In this document: one piece after another, positions 23,385-34,342 of the stretch
Layout: every line of letters begins with the position of its first letter
Numbering within the stretch: the stretch's first letter is position 1
Source: Cliona cf. orientalis
Taxonomy: Eukaryota > Porifera > Demospongiae > Clionaida > Clionaidae
Assembly: GCA_963930775.1 (NCBI GenBank)
Contig: OZ005690.1
Location: 3,084,225-3,148,224 of the forward strand
DNA: 64,000 nucleotides
Direction: 5' to 3'
Notes under the pieces: model-generated
Databases searched by the model: none
The model's input: only the letters and a program-made list of their open reading frames with translations
Told to the model about the DNA's origin: nothing
Program-made: the position numbers and the translations under genes

Positions 23385-24275
23385 ATGAGCCAGTTTGTAA
23401 TGTACTCAACTCTTATAGTTCTCTGTCTATCTCTTGGATCAGTCACCATCATCAGTGGCCAGAGACAAATAATTGACGCTCAGATACTGGATGAAGGTGG
23501 TGTCAGCAGTGTCCTTCAGTGGAGGCAAGAGAGAGAACTAGAAATGAAATTGTTAACTCTGCAATTTCAGCCATAACCGGTCGTCAGCTCCACACTTGCA
23601 ACGGTACACCAGGATGGAGGCGTGTTGCTTTTATCAATATGACTAATACCAGCTATAACTGCCCTACTGGACTCAACTTGGCATCATATTCCAAGAGAAC
23701 ATGTGGAGCATCACATACAACTATGCATGGGAGGATGTTCTTCAACCACATTCAGTGTTGGAAGTTTATCATACAGCCGTGTGTGTGGGAGGATAAGGGG
23801 ATACCAGTTTGGAGGAACTGATGCTTTTTGGGCCTATGGTAATCAAAATCAAGGAATAAATGGCTACTATGTTAATGGTGTAAGTCTGAGTCATGGAGGT
23901 GCTGGCAGCCGACAGCATATTTGGACATTTGCCGCTGGAGTATCAGAGATGGGCACAGACATTGATCCCTTTATGTGCCCATGTGACACACATAATTACG
24001 ATCTTGTCCCTACATTTGTTGGCGATGATTTCTTTTGTGAGAGTGGCGTAAACTCTCCCTGGAGTTATCAGCTCATACTCTACCCCGATGATGTTCTCTG
24101 GGATGGTCAGAACTGTACATCCACCAGCACATGCTGTCAGCTCAACAACCCTCCATGGTTTACAAAGAACCTGACCAATGTCACAACTGATGACATTGAA
24201 TTGAGGAGCTGCACTAACTATCTACCATCACATGAAGATGTTTTCCTTGAACTCATCGAACTCTACGTGCAGTGA
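23385..24275 (+). pseudogene. Fibrinogen-related secreted protein, frame-broken copy
   Basis: Three frames in sequence encode one protein. They are a signal peptide (MSQFVMYSTLIVLCLSLG) from 23385, a second frame from about 23521 reading RQLHTCNGTPGWRRVAFINM, and a third from about 23735 reading GGCSSTTFSVGSLSYSRVCG through HIWTFAAGVSEMG to LELIELYVQ. The blocks GWRRVA, CPTGL, SRVCGR, HIWTFA, CPC, FVGDDFFCE, WDGQNC, TTDDIELR and ELYVQ match the intact gene at 37988. There are two single-base-scale frame changes and no sign of introns. It is either a recent pseudogene or carries sequence errors. Family members are secreted, fibrinogen-like proteins of cnidarians and sponges with possible pattern-recognition roles. 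Confidence 0.75.
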
Positions 24276-24405
24276 CAATATAATAGATAATACTGAGAAC
24301 ATTACATGAATCCTGTATAGTATATTATAGCTAGTGTGTAGTCATGGATACAAGTATAATAAATAATATTATAAACTGACTTTGTATTTTTTTCTGATAT
24401 TGATG

Positions 24406-24600
24406 TACCGAAAACTGCGAATATTTTGTGTCCAAATGTTTTGTGCGATAATTTTTCGCGTTAAATAAATTTTGGACAAATGTCCCTGTACCACATTTGA
24501 TTGTCAATATTGCGCATATTTTATGCATTTTTAATTAATTTTCACATAAGCCAGGCTATCCAAAAATATTTTAACAACGCAATATTTATGATTTATGGTA
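24406..24600. mobile_element. TACCGT-type MITE, diverged copy
   Basis: Terminal inverted repeats begin TACCGAAAACTGCGAATATT and end AATATTTATGATTTATGGTA. Inner words GCGATAATTTTTCGCGTTAA and ATATTGCGCAT match the better preserved copy at 61419-61608. Confidence 0.75.
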
Positions 24601-24682
24601 GGTGGAGTAATACATATAGCTACTTGCACTGATAAGTGTTGCTGCACAATTCTGTGTCTATTTTGCTCGATTGTCAATAAAA

Positions 24683-25092
24683 ATGAGTTGCACTTTACAT
24701 TATCTGCTTGTGGGTACAATTCTCCTCATAGCTAGCTGTTCAAATTAAATTATGGACTACCACGTATGACTGAAGGAAAGGACAGAGAAGCAATATCTTC
24801 ACTGCAGCTTCACCGTGACACTAGAAACACTGAAGACACCCGCTTGCCCAACTCTTGAGCTATTAAGAGGCCGTGATGGTAAAGATGGTTCTCCTGGAAG
24901 AGATGGACGTGATGGAATACCTGGAGTTCAAGTGCCATTAGGACCTCCAGGAGAACGCGGTCCAGCAGGGGGACCACAGGGTCCACCAGGTGTACCAGGA
25001 GCAAGGGGACTAACTGGACAACAAGGGCCTCCAGGACCTCCAGGACCAAGGAGCGGAGGGGTGATCTACACCAGGTGGGGAAAAAGCAGTAG
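24683..25092 (+). pseudogene. Short-chain collagen pseudogene (copy 2)
   Basis: The ATG and signal peptide ([20 protein letters not shown]) match the copies at 27466 and 29684, but an 8-base insertion brings a stop immediately after the signal peptide and a small deletion precedes the collagen part. The Gly-X-Y region, including the GPAGGPQ interruption, is preserved up to [13 protein letters not shown]. Sequence is then replaced by the dispersed repeat at 25105, so the whole C-terminal domain is lost. Confidence 0.85.
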
Positions 25093-25104
25093 CTATAATG
25101 TATC

Positions 25105-25530
25105 ATCTTTCAAATTGGTTCCTTAAGCTGTGATAACAGTTGTGACTCTCACTCCAATACTGTAGACATAATAATAATAGTAGCTTTTAAGGAATACCAG
25201 TTTGTAGCCTTTGACCAGCTCATACTAGCTACTGATATCCTGTTTACTCTGACTATAATATACGAAATGCATGGGAGAACTTGAGACAATGAGTTTGCTT
25301 CATCAGTTGAACTGTTCCAAGTTTGTTTTAACAAATCTGACCCTTAGAGATACACCTAACTTACAATAATGGGAAAGTAGCTATTAGACGCTACAGTAAT
25401 AATAACTGTTGTTTGTGGTGTACAAGGGTTGACACCCACCATCTATACTCATACGTATAACCCTTTGAATAATTTGTAGCTATCCTGTTTATCCTTTATA
25501 ACAAATGACATCAAAGAGCAAGTAACAATA
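25105..25530. repeat. Dispersed repeat R430, copy 2
   Basis: Aligns with 20740-21170 along its length (TAACAGTTGTGACTCTCACT, GTAGCCTTTGACCAG, ATCCTGTTTACTCT, TCTGACCCTTAGAGATA). It abuts the broken end of the collagen pseudogene. Confidence 0.75.
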
Positions 25531-25768
25531 AAATTTGCTCCATCACGGTTGCAAGTCGACTAAATTAATTCAAACAGGTAGCTATGAATATTATAATCAT
25601 TGTAAGCTAAACAATCCAGGATCGTCCAATTGACTTTGTGACATGATAGCTATCTCCCCAGGAAAAAAAAAAGATTTTACCAGGTTCCCATCTGCCTATA
25701 AATAGCCCACTGATTGCTCTATCATACTATCCTGCAGCTTCTCTGTTGGCTTATCAAAATTTATAATA

Positions 25769-26683
25769 ATGGGTTGCTCTTTACCCTATTTGCTTGTTGG
25801 TATGATTTTCCTGACAGCTGGCTGTTCAAATGGACTACCACGTACGATTGAAGAAAAGGACGAAAAAGCAATATCTAACCTGCAGCTGCGCCGTGACACT
25901 AGAAATGCTGACAACATTAGTGGTATACCCACTTGCCCAACTCTTGAGCTATTGAGAGGCCGTGATGGTAAAGATGGTGCTGCCGGAAGAGATGGACGTG
26001 ATGGAATGCCTGGAGTTCAAGGGCCATTAGGGCCTCCAGGAGAACGCGGTCCAGCAGGGGGACCACAGGGCTCACCAGGTGTACCAGGAGCAAGGGGACT
26101 AACTGGACAACAAGGGCCTCCAGGACCTCCAGGACCAAGGAGCGGAGGGGTGATCTACACAAGGTGGGGAAAGAGCTCATGTCCCACTATTGCAGGTACA
26201 GAGCTACTTTATGCTGGCCGAGTTGGAGGAACTTTTTCCGGTCATAATGGTGGAGGAGCAAATTTTTTGTGCATGCCACTTGATCCTCAGTACAGTAGTT
26301 ATACACCTGGGGTACAGGGGTGGAGTTATATGTATGGAGCTGAATATGAACATCCTATTGGTGGTACTGGCACTACAAATGATGATGCCACTTGTGCTGT
26401 ATGCTATGTTTCCACACGTGAGACTGAACTAATGCTTCCAGCTAAAACCAGCTGTCCAACATCTTGGACCAGAGAGTATTACGGCTACCTTATGTCAGCA
26501 CGTGTAAGGGATAGTGGACGCTCATCATTTGTATGTGTTGATGGAGATTTCGAACCTGTGGATGGTAGCCGAGGCCAGAGAGATGCTGGCCATTTATACC
26601 CTGTTGAAGCTGTCTGTGGCACTATGCAGTGTCCTCCTTATGTGAATTATAAAGAACTGACTTGTGCAGTCTGTACAAAGTAA
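25769..26683 (+). CDS. Short-chain collagen C4-like protein (copy 3)
   Basis: A 304-residue single-exon protein. A signal peptide ([20 protein letters not shown]) is followed by a pro-region ending near RRDTRNADN, then [16 protein letters not shown] and about 19 Gly-X-Y triplets with a one-residue interruption (GPAGGPQ). The C-terminal domain of about 180 residues starts [15 protein letters not shown] and ends ELTCAVCTK, with ten Cys; [18 protein letters not shown] is a conserved block. Probable role: trimeric secreted matrix collagen of the spongin-related class. A TATA-like box (CTATAAATAG, 25697) lies about 70 bases upstream of the ATG. Confidence 0.92.
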   Translation: MGCSLPYLLVGMIFLTAGCSNGLPRTIEEKDEKAISNLQLRRDTRNADNISGIPTCPTLELLRGRDGKDGAAGRDGRDGMPGVQGPLGPPGERGPAGGPQGSPGVPGARGLTGQQGPPGPPGPRSGGVIYTRWGKSSCPTIAGTELLYAGRVGGTFSGHNGGGANFLCMPLDPQYSSYTPGVQGWSYMYGAEYEHPIGGTGTTNDDATCAVCYVSTRETELMLPAKTSCPTSWTREYYGYLMSARVRDSGRSSFVCVDGDFEPVDGSRGQRDAGHLYPVEAVCGTMQCPPYVNYKELTCAVCTK

Positions 26684-27164
26684 CTTTTGGAAACTGTATG
26701 ATAGTGACTCATGCAAAAGAGTAAACAATAATATTATCCGATGAACCTTAGATCTTAGACTAGTACATGTTACATTTTGCTAATTATGGCAAAAATTTGA
26801 TTTACTTTTGAGATGCTGCTTATGATTCTGCTACTTTAACTGATTGAAGCAATGCAACAAACTAGCTAAGCAACTACAAGTATGTCCCTGACAATGTTAA
26901 CTAACACTATAATAATTAACCTATATCTTGCAAATAATTTTTGCAAGTGGCAGGGTTGATAAACCTATAGCCTTGGAGTATAACCACAAGAATGCAATAA
27001 TACCAATGGCATGACATTACGCTATAGTACCACAAATATTCTATATACCTTGGTGTGATTAATTTTCGGTTGTAGACTCGCAATGATAATATTGTCATAA
27101 TAGCTAACTTGATATTAGTAGCTATAATATGAGATTATTTTGCCTATATTATAATTAAGTAGCT

Positions 27165-27465
27165 ATCCCAATTCCAGGTAAACTAAAATCTTTTGTAGAT
27201 AATGGGTAGGTCATAATCAACTGCACCCATTATTCTGTATTTCCTGTACTTACCGTATATATTAATTATTAGCTATATTATACTACAATGATGCAATTTC
27301 CTGTAGCTACTACTGCTATGTTAGTATTGTTAGTACCATGTGCTATATAAAAGCATTGTGCTCACCCTCTCTCTTAGAAAACTAGATTCCCTCTATTTAG
27401 CTACTTGCACTGATAAGTGTTGCTGCACTATTCTGCGTCTATTCTGCTTGGTTGTCACAATAAAA
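27165..27465 (+). promoter_or_regulatory. Duplicated collagen promoter (copy 4)
   Basis: This block is repeated at 29410-29683 before the next collagen copy: AATTCCAGGTAA, TCATAATCAACTGCA, TATTTCCTGTACTTAC, ATGATGCAATTTCCTGTA and CACCCTCTCTCTTAGAAAAC. Each has a TATA box (GCTATATAAAAG, 27341; GCTATAAAAC, 29568) about 115-125 bases before the ATG, and the CTCTCTCTTAG stretch about 30 bases later is the likely start region. Confidence 0.65.
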
Positions 27466-28380
27466 ATGAGCTGCACTTCACATTATCTGCTTGTGGGTGC
27501 TATTCTCCTCGTAGCTAGCTGTTCATTGACAAATGGACTACCACATATGAGTGAAGAAAAGGATGGAGAAGCAGTATCTCCACTGCAGCTTCATCGTGAT
27601 ATTAGGAACACTGAAGACACTAGTGACATACCCACTTGCCCAACTCTTGAGCTATTGAGAGGCCGTGATGGTAAAGACGGTTCTCCTGGAAGAGATGGAC
27701 GTGATGGAATGCCTGGAGTTCAAGGGCCATTAGGGCCTCCAGGAGAACGCGGTCCAGCAGGGGGACCACAGGGCTCGCCAGGTGTACCAGGAGCAAGGGG
27801 ACTAACTGGACAACAAGGGCCTCCAGGACCTCCAGGACCAAGGAGCGGAGGGGTGATCTACACAAGGTGGGGAAAGAGCTCATGCCCAACGACACCAGGT
27901 ACTGAGCTACTGTATGCAGGCCGGGTTGGAGGAACTTACGCAGGGCATGGTGGTGGAGGAGCTAATTATTTGTGCATGCCACTTGATCCTCAGTACAATA
28001 GTTACACTCCTGGGGTACAGGGGCATAGTTACATGTATGGAGCTGAATATGAAAATCCTATTGGCGGTAACGACGATGATGATGCCACTTGCGCTGTATG
28101 TTATGTGTCCACACGTGAGACTGAACTAATGCTTCCGGCTAAAACCAGCTGTCCAGCATCTTGGACCAGAGAGTATTATGGATACCTCATGTCAGGACCT
28201 ATTGGGAATAGTGGACGTTCATCATTCGTATGTGTTGATAGAGCATATGAACCGGTACCTGGTAGTCAAGGGCATAGAAATGGTGCCCACTTAAACCATG
28301 TTGAAGCTATCTGTGGCACTATGCAATGTCCTCCTTATGTAAATTATAAAGAACTGACTTGTGCAGTCTGTACAAAGTAA
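27466..28380 (+). CDS. Short-chain collagen C4-like protein (copy 4)
   Basis: The ATG at 27466 (AAAAATGAGC) opens into the signal peptide [20 protein letters not shown]. The frame is open further upstream across the promoter, but that part is non-coding. The product has 304 residues with the same plan as copy 3: pro-region, one Cys ([10 protein letters not shown]), about 19 Gly-X-Y triplets with the GPAGGPQ interruption, and the ten-Cys domain ending TCAVCTK. A run of Asp (NDDDDATC) sits before the CAVCYV block and differs among copies. Its promoter and 3' flank are shared with the neighbouring copies, showing tandem duplication of whole gene units of about 2 kb. Confidence 0.93.
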   Translation: MSCTSHYLLVGAILLVASCSLTNGLPHMSEEKDGEAVSPLQLHRDIRNTEDTSDIPTCPTLELLRGRDGKDGSPGRDGRDGMPGVQGPLGPPGERGPAGGPQGSPGVPGARGLTGQQGPPGPPGPRSGGVIYTRWGKSSCPTTPGTELLYAGRVGGTYAGHGGGGANYLCMPLDPQYNSYTPGVQGHSYMYGAEYENPIGGNDDDDATCAVCYVSTRETELMLPAKTSCPASWTREYYGYLMSGPIGNSGRSSFVCVDRAYEPVPGSQGHRNGAHLNHVEAICGTMQCPPYVNYKELTCAVCTK

Positions 28381-28653
28381 ATGTTGAAAACTGTATGATA
28401 GCGACTCATGCAAAAGAGTGAACAATAATTATTATTTTCTGATGAACCTTAGATCTTAGACTATAATAGTACATGTTACATATAAATTTTGCTAATTTTG
28501 CTAGTTTATGCAAAATCTGATTAATTTTACTTTTGTGATATGCTTATGATTTTGCTACTTTAACTGATTGAAGCAATGCAACAAACTAGCTAAGCAACTA
28601 CAAGTATGTCCCTGACAATGTTAACTATCACTGTTACAGTAATAATATTATTG

Positions 28654-29071
28654 TTGAAACAGGCGATTGAGAAGTGAAGGAAGAGAAAAAATCTCAAGAC
28701 TTAGCCGGGATTTGAACCCAGGACCTTCTGAATTCTAGTCATGGTAATTAGCCTTTAATTATCAACCCCGCCATCAGTCAGGCCACGACTGGAAACGACT
28801 CCTCGGAGGGCTTCGGCCACGGCTGTGAACTTAAGCTGCTTGCAGCTAGTCACAGTTGAGTCACACCATCACTAAGATTGAGAAGTGAAGAGGCCAGGTT
28901 TGAACTCGTTCCTAGGATGTATACCACCTATCCTACACTCCGCTGCCATCAGGGCTTAGTAGCTCAGTTAGTAAGAGTGTCTGACTAGAATTCAGAAGGT
29001 CCTGGGTTCAAATCCCGGCTAAGTCTTGAGATTTTTTCTCTTCCTTCACTTCTCAATCGCCTGTTTCAACA
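28654..29071. repeat. Inverted repeat with tRNA-like arms (SINE fold-back)
   Basis: The left arm (28654-28740; TTGAAACAGGCGATTGAGAA to GACTTAGCCGGGATTTGAAC) is the complement of the right arm (28980-29071). The right copy includes a complete tRNA-like cloverleaf; the left holds only its 3' half. The words TTTAGCCTTTAATTATCAA occur just inside the left arm's inner edge (28748) and again beyond the right arm (29096). The element sits in the 3' flank of collagen copy 4 and is absent from the matching flank of copy 3. Confidence 0.75.
28953..29025 (+). tRNA. tRNA-like cloverleaf (anticodon AGA), probably a SINE head
   Basis: These 73 bases fold into a full class-I cloverleaf: a 7-bp acceptor stem GGCTTAG/CTAAGTC (one wobble), D arm GCTC/GAGT, anticodon stem TCTGA/TCAGA with loop CTAGAAT, 5-base variable loop, and T arm CTGGG/CCCGG. 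The A-box and B-box (GGTTCAAATCC) are intact and TTTTTT follows at 29032. Anticodon AGA would mean Ser, but a Ser tRNA should have a long variable arm, so a tRNA-derived SINE head is more likely than a working tRNA gene. Confidence 0.45.
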
Positions 29072-29683
29072 CCTGCCTTACCAGGCTTATGGTATTTAGC
29101 CTTTAATTATCAATATTATTGTTCAAAACACTCGATCGGGACATTACAATAGTTAGCCTATATCTCGCAAATAATTTTTGCAAGTGGCAGGGTTGATAAA
29201 CCTATAGAATAACCACAAGAATGCATTAAGACTATTGCATAACATTACACAATAGTACCACAAAATTTAATATTCTATACACCTTGGTGTGATTAATATT
29301 TTATTGTAGACTCGCAATGATATTATCATAATTAGTAGATATAATATGTGATTATTTTATTGTGACTATTATTTTGACACAAAGTATTATATTATTATTA
29401 TACTTTTGAAATTAAGTATCAATTCCAGGTAAGCTAAATTCGATAATGAGCTATTCATAATCAACTGCATGCCCACTATTCTGTGTGAGTATTTCCTGTA
29501 CTTACAGTACATACTAAAATGATGCAATTTCCTGTACTACTGCTATGCCTGTGTTGTTACTGCTATGTGCTATAAAACAGCATTGTGCTCACCCTCTCTC
29601 TTAGAAAACTATCTAGCAACTTGCACTGATAAGTATTGCTGCACTATTCTGCGTCTCTTTTGCTCGCGGTTGTCACAATAAGA

Positions 29684-30602
29684 ATGAGCCGCACTTTACA
29701 TTATCTGCTAGTTGGTGCAATTCTCCTCGTAGCTAGCTGTTCAAATGGACTACCACGTATGAGTGAAGAAAAGGACGGAGAAGCAACATCTCCACTGCAG
29801 TTGCATCGTGATATTAGGAACACTGAAGACACTAGTGACATACCCACTTGTCCAACTCTTGAACTATTGAGAGGCCGTGATGGTAAAGACGGTTCTCCTG
29901 GAAGAGATGGACGTGATGGAATGCCTGGAGTTCAAGGGCCATTAGGACCTCCAGGAGAATGCGGTCCAGCAGGGGGACCACAGGGTCCACCAGGTGTACC
30001 AGGAGCAAGGGGACTAACTGGACAACAAGGGCCTCCAGGACCTCCAGGACCAAGGAGCGGAGGGGTGATCTACACAAGGTGGGGAAAGAGCTCATGTCCG
30101 ACGACTGCAGGTACACAGCTTCTATATGCAGGCCGGGTTGGAGGAACTTATGCAGACCACAGTGGTGCATGGTGGAGCAAATTATTTGTGCATGCCACTT
30201 GATCCTCAGTACAATAGTTATACTCCTGGGGTACAGGGGTGGAGTTACATGTATGGAGTTGAATATGAGTATCCTATTGGTGGCACTGCAAATGATGATG
30301 CCACTTGTGCTGTATGCTATGTGTCCACACGTGAGACTGAACTAATGCTTCCGGCTAAAACCAGTTGTCCAACATCTTGGACCAGAGAGTACTACGGCTA
30401 CCTTATGTCAGCACGTACAAGGGATAGTGGACGTTCATCATTTATATGTGTTGATGGAGCATATGAACCGGTTCATGGTAGTCAAGGGAATAGAGCTGCT
30501 GGTCATTTATACCATGTTGAAGCTGTCTGTGGCACTATGCAGTGTCCTCCTTATGTGAATTATAAAGAACTGAGTCAGACTTGTGCAGTCTGTACAAAGT
30601 AA
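29684..30602 (+). pseudogene. Short-chain collagen copy 5, frame-shifted
   Basis: The ATG at 29684 (signal peptide [20 protein letters not shown]) opens a normal collagen frame through the Gly-X-Y region into the C-terminal domain. Near 30165 a 4-base insertion (GCAT) shifts the frame, which then stops at 30200-30202. The remainder ([20 protein letters not shown] to TCAVCTK) continues in another frame to 30602. One Gly-X-Y triplet has Arg replaced by Cys (GEC), and two residues are inserted near the end (ELSQTC). It is probably a recent pseudogene; sequence error at one point is possible. Confidence 0.8.
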
Positions 30603-30894
30603 CTATTGGATCATGACAGCGGTTCATGCAACAGAGAGAATTATTATCTAACTTGCTAAAGCTGATAATTTTAGAATCTGATTTTCACCCTTAATTTGTG
30701 TGTATAGTAATAATGACGGCATAATTAGCTATTGATTTTTTGCTTAATTGATGCAATCTACCATCATTGTGAATTCTATTACTTATGACCGCATGAAGCA
30801 ATACCGGTAACCGCATGGAGCAATACCAGTAACAACTACATTCAGAGAATTTCAATAATGAGTGGCTAAATATATTATCGGGATCATCTCTTTC

Positions 30895-31230
30895 CATACA
30901 TGCACTTTAAAATCTCACTATATATGACTTGCATAAATAGCTCTTGACCGTAACAGATGGGTGCATGTTGTTGAGTGAAACAATTTGGGTGGCCATTAAT
31001 GCACATGCAAACACGAACTGGATGTGAGGATACTTGTTGCACCGACGAAGCGTTAGTAACTCTCCAAAAGTATGATGTTGAATTGACACTAAAGAATAAT
31101 ATGCCTTGTACTATAGGCTCTACTATATTGCATCTGTGAAGTAGCCCTCCAAAAAGATTGTCACCTCGTGATGTTACTTGGTTGTGTTCGAAGTCCATGT
31201 TAGCTAATATAATTTGAATGACAGAAGTAG
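30895..31230 (-). pseudogene. Internal relic of a beta-helix receptor gene
   Basis: The minus strand reads DNLFGGLLHRCNIVEPIVQG, then a Cys-rich stretch with HPVRVCMCINGHPNCFTQQH. This matches the segment SILYGGLLDRCAVSQF through SPVRVCLCIDSKYDNCTHQH of the gene at 14545 (near 16570-16810). Only this middle part is present, without signal peptide, beta-helix or membrane helices. The rest of 30603-31925 holds nothing I can identify. Confidence 0.7.
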
Positions 31231-31924
31231 ACTCCAAAAGGCTCAGTATTGATTTGTATATACTCTGAAGATGGCTATCTACATAATATCATCAAAGGGA
31301 AGCCACTGATTGATAAGGCAGCTGTAGTGGTGTGTGTTGCCTAGCAACCAAAGTTTCCCTACCTGTTAATGCTGGCTATGATATGAATTTTATATTATAA
31401 GCAATAGAAAGCCTTGTATCCAGTTTCAATATTTAATACATCACACATGTAAAATTAATTATTTTCAACAGTTTTGGTGTGTGCAACGTCAAAAATCCAT
31501 GGGAAGTGAGGTTAACCTAGTATATCTGCACAAGGTATACCAGCATACCTATTATTGTTATGCTATAACTATAATTATAACCATCTGAATATAGTGGTTT
31601 ACAGCTTATTTGGAGTACTCCGTGCATGTTGCTAAATGAAAAGGCAGAAAAGAGACCACTATATTATTATTATTATATACCACACCTATGCACACACATT
31701 GCATGGTGTGGATTGTTGTAGCTCCAGTTGTGGATCTATAATAATATTATACAATCTGAGATTTTTTTGCCCATATATAACTGTACGAAGTATCCCTGTA
31801 CTAACAGTGTTCCAAGTAGGCCGAAGTCCATATAAATTATTGTTATGAGCCAATCTATACAAATTATATAAGTATATAAAGTCAGTATCAACAGATCTGA
31901 TCAATTCACGAGTAACTTCACGTC

Positions 31925-32884
31925 TTGGGAGGTATTGAGGATGAAGATAAAAAATATATTACTGGTTTACATGGCAAATATCTGATGTGTGATGTTCTTT
32001 GAGACGGTAGTACTGTATCGTAACCGCTATGTTATCACTTTGTGTTCTTAGGTGAGATTATGGTGAACACATGCAAACTTGAATCCAGCTATGTAAGTTT
32101 GAGGTATATGAATTATGCAAACTTCTCTATCTTATGCAGAAACTTTAGGGGAGGATCAAACACACGACGAGCATAAAGTTCACTGGTACACATGTACACA
32201 CAGCTGTCAGGTTACTTAGCCGTGACCCAAGGGCATAATAATTTAAACTGTATGCCACGTATTATTATGAGACATCAGTATAACACTATTAACTTATGCA
32301 CACACAAGATTAAAATTAGATTTCACAGAATATTTATGTAATAACTGTTATGAATTTGTACAGTGAAAGCAAATAAAAACAAATTCTTGAATATTGATCA
32401 ACAAGCTATTGCATGCATAAAAAATTTATTTACCCTAACCACTTGCACATGTACACACAACATTAGTACAAAATAAAAATTAATGTGTCATAATTTATAA
32501 GGTATCAAAATAATTTGTTTTGACATGGTATAGCTACTTGATTTTGTTTTGGCATCCGAGATAGTAATGCTACATTGGTAACCACATCTTTGATGAGATT
32601 AAAGTGAGTGGGTATCTACCTTTGTTGCGATAGGATGCACTCATGCATATCTTAGCGAAGTGTATCTCAAAATCTGCTCAAGAATTCAATTGGTCACCCT
32701 TTGTGTGCTTACTAAGCAGATTTTGAGGTGGATCTACTACGATTTTGGTGGGTGAATTGGCGCATAACTTTCATCCATCTGCCTGGCAAACCATGACGTG
32801 ATTTGCTGGCACCATGCCTTATTTGGAAATTCAAAAAAATTTAACTCTATAAAAAAGCTACCACTCTCAGGATTTTCTCATTTT
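31925..32884. repeat. Intergenic unit of the fibrinogen-related gene pair, copy A
   Basis: A block duplicated (with gaps) at 33865-34334 plus 37391-37960, at 39430-39910, and at 40960-41449 plus 41797-42460. Landmarks: TATGTTATCACTTTG, AGTTCTTAGG(T/C)GAGATTA, TATCTTATGCAGAAAC, ACACAGCTGTCAGG, GACCCAAGGGCAT and, near the right end, CATAACTTTCATCCATCTGC. The right end is the promoter of a plus-strand gene copy: CCTTATTTGG at 32818 and TATAAAAAAG at 32848. This promoter now points into the antisense of the minus-strand relic at 32885. Confidence 0.75.
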
Positions 32885-33079
32885 CTCAACGGTGGCTGTA
32901 AGATCGGAATTGGAAATCTGAACACTGATTCAGAACTTGCTTTCGAGCCTGGAAATAGCTTCCTCTACTGTTGCATTCACCATGGCTCTAATCTCATCAC
33001 ACTCACAAGTCTCCAAGTGAGTGCAGGCTGCCTGCTGCACAAAAAGCAATGCAAGTATTGTAACAGGCAAAAGCTTCAT
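32885..33079 (-). pseudogene. Truncated fibrinogen-related gene, minus strand
   Basis: The ATG at 33079 opens MKLLPVTILALLFVQQAACT, followed by the same region as residues 20-55 of the intact gene at 37988 (THLETCECDEIRAMVNATVE). A short insertion then gives a stop after about 49 residues. Homology continues to about 32885 and ends at the junction with the plus-strand promoter of copy A. Its own promoter (TATA TTATAAAAG near 33158, minus strand, and CCTTATTTGG at about 33185) is intact, so a short secreted peptide could still be made. Confidence 0.75.
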
Positions 33080-34334
33080 AATTTTTGACTCATGAAATAT
33101 TAGAGCTTGTAGTGTAAGAAGAGTCCTAGAGTTATACTGAGAAGAAAATGTGAATGCTGGCTCTTTTATAATGTTCAAAATTTCCAAATAAGGCAAACAG
33201 ACGTCAGCAATGTTTCTACTTCTGTTACCAATCATATATCATATGCTTTGGCAGTTAATAAACCATGGAAAGTCAATAATGGATATGCAGTGTCCACTAT
33301 ATAGTGTCCACCTCCAAAATCATAATAGGTCCACATCAAAACATGCATACTGAAGAACAGCTGCATGTGGTCATGTGTGTGGTTAGAATACAACTACAAG
33401 GAATCCACCTTCACAGATTATCTCTGAGACATCCTTGCATGAGTATGCATCCTATCACAACAAAATTTACCAGGTAGCCTACAAAGTTCTGTAGCTCACA
33501 AACTTGAATTTACTACCTCTTTCCAATCTCAGAGTGCATAATGATAGCTAGCTGCATGGATTATGTTGCTTCTAATAATAATTATTGAGAACGAGAAACA
33601 ACATAGTACTTAAAAAAGGAAAGTATTATTATGTATGACATTGCTTTTAGCACTTTCAAAAGTGACTGAGGACTAGTTGTCCAGGTTGTTTGCTCGAGCA
33701 CAGGCTTAATCATATCACAATGTCATGGCACAAAGATATCTATTTTAAGTACACCCTGTGCATGCACAGTACTTCCTTGAGCAGTTAAAATGCTCATCAT
33801 TCAATTTCTTCAAGAAGCTGCCTATTATTCAAATAAAAATTATTCATGAATATTTGGCCCAGGCCTAGTGCTTGGGTGGTATTGAGAATGAGTTGCTGGT
33901 TTACAGCTGATATGTAATATACTTGGAGACTGTACGTAGTACTGCATTGGTAGCTACTATGTTATCACTTTGAGTTCTTAGGCGAGATTATGGTGAACAC
34001 ATGCAAACTTGAATCCAGTTAGCTACGTTATGGTATGCATTGCCAAATTATGTCAACTTTTCTATCTTATGCAGAAACGTTAGGGGAAGATCAGACATGC
34101 ACATGATGTGCATGATATTTAATTATACACACGTACACACAGCTGTCAGATTACATAACTTTGACCCAATGGCTTGACACACTGTATGCCACATATTTAT
34201 TATGTGGTATTAATTATACTGAAGTGTCCTCTCAAGGAGTCAATGTATATAGCAGCTTCTATACAAACGTATATGGAATTATGTCCCGGGTATATATATA
34301 AGCGCCCGTGCGGGATGTATATTTAAGTGCCCAT
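33080..34334. repeat. Intergenic unit of the fibrinogen-related pair, copy B (left part)
   Basis: Holds the minus-strand promoter (33080-33240), then sequence duplicated at 40425-41449 (GGATATGCAGTGTCCAC, CAACTACAAGGAATCCACC, TGCATGCACAGTACTTCC). Its right end (34235-34334) is part of a small element (GTGTCCTCTCAAGGAG...GCCCATGAGTGC) that is interrupted by the LINE. No gene apart from the promoter. Confidence 0.7.
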
Positions 34335-34342
34335 GAGTGCTT

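Noticed and set aside
25917-26180. Minus-strand Leu/Val-rich frames opposite the collagen regions (also 24810, 27620, 29832)
   Set aside because: Antisense shadows of Gly-X-Y coding; they recur only because the genes are duplicated.
27340-27465. Upstream extension of collagen copy 4
   Set aside because: It would translate the TATA box and promoter; the signal peptide starts at the ATG at 27466.
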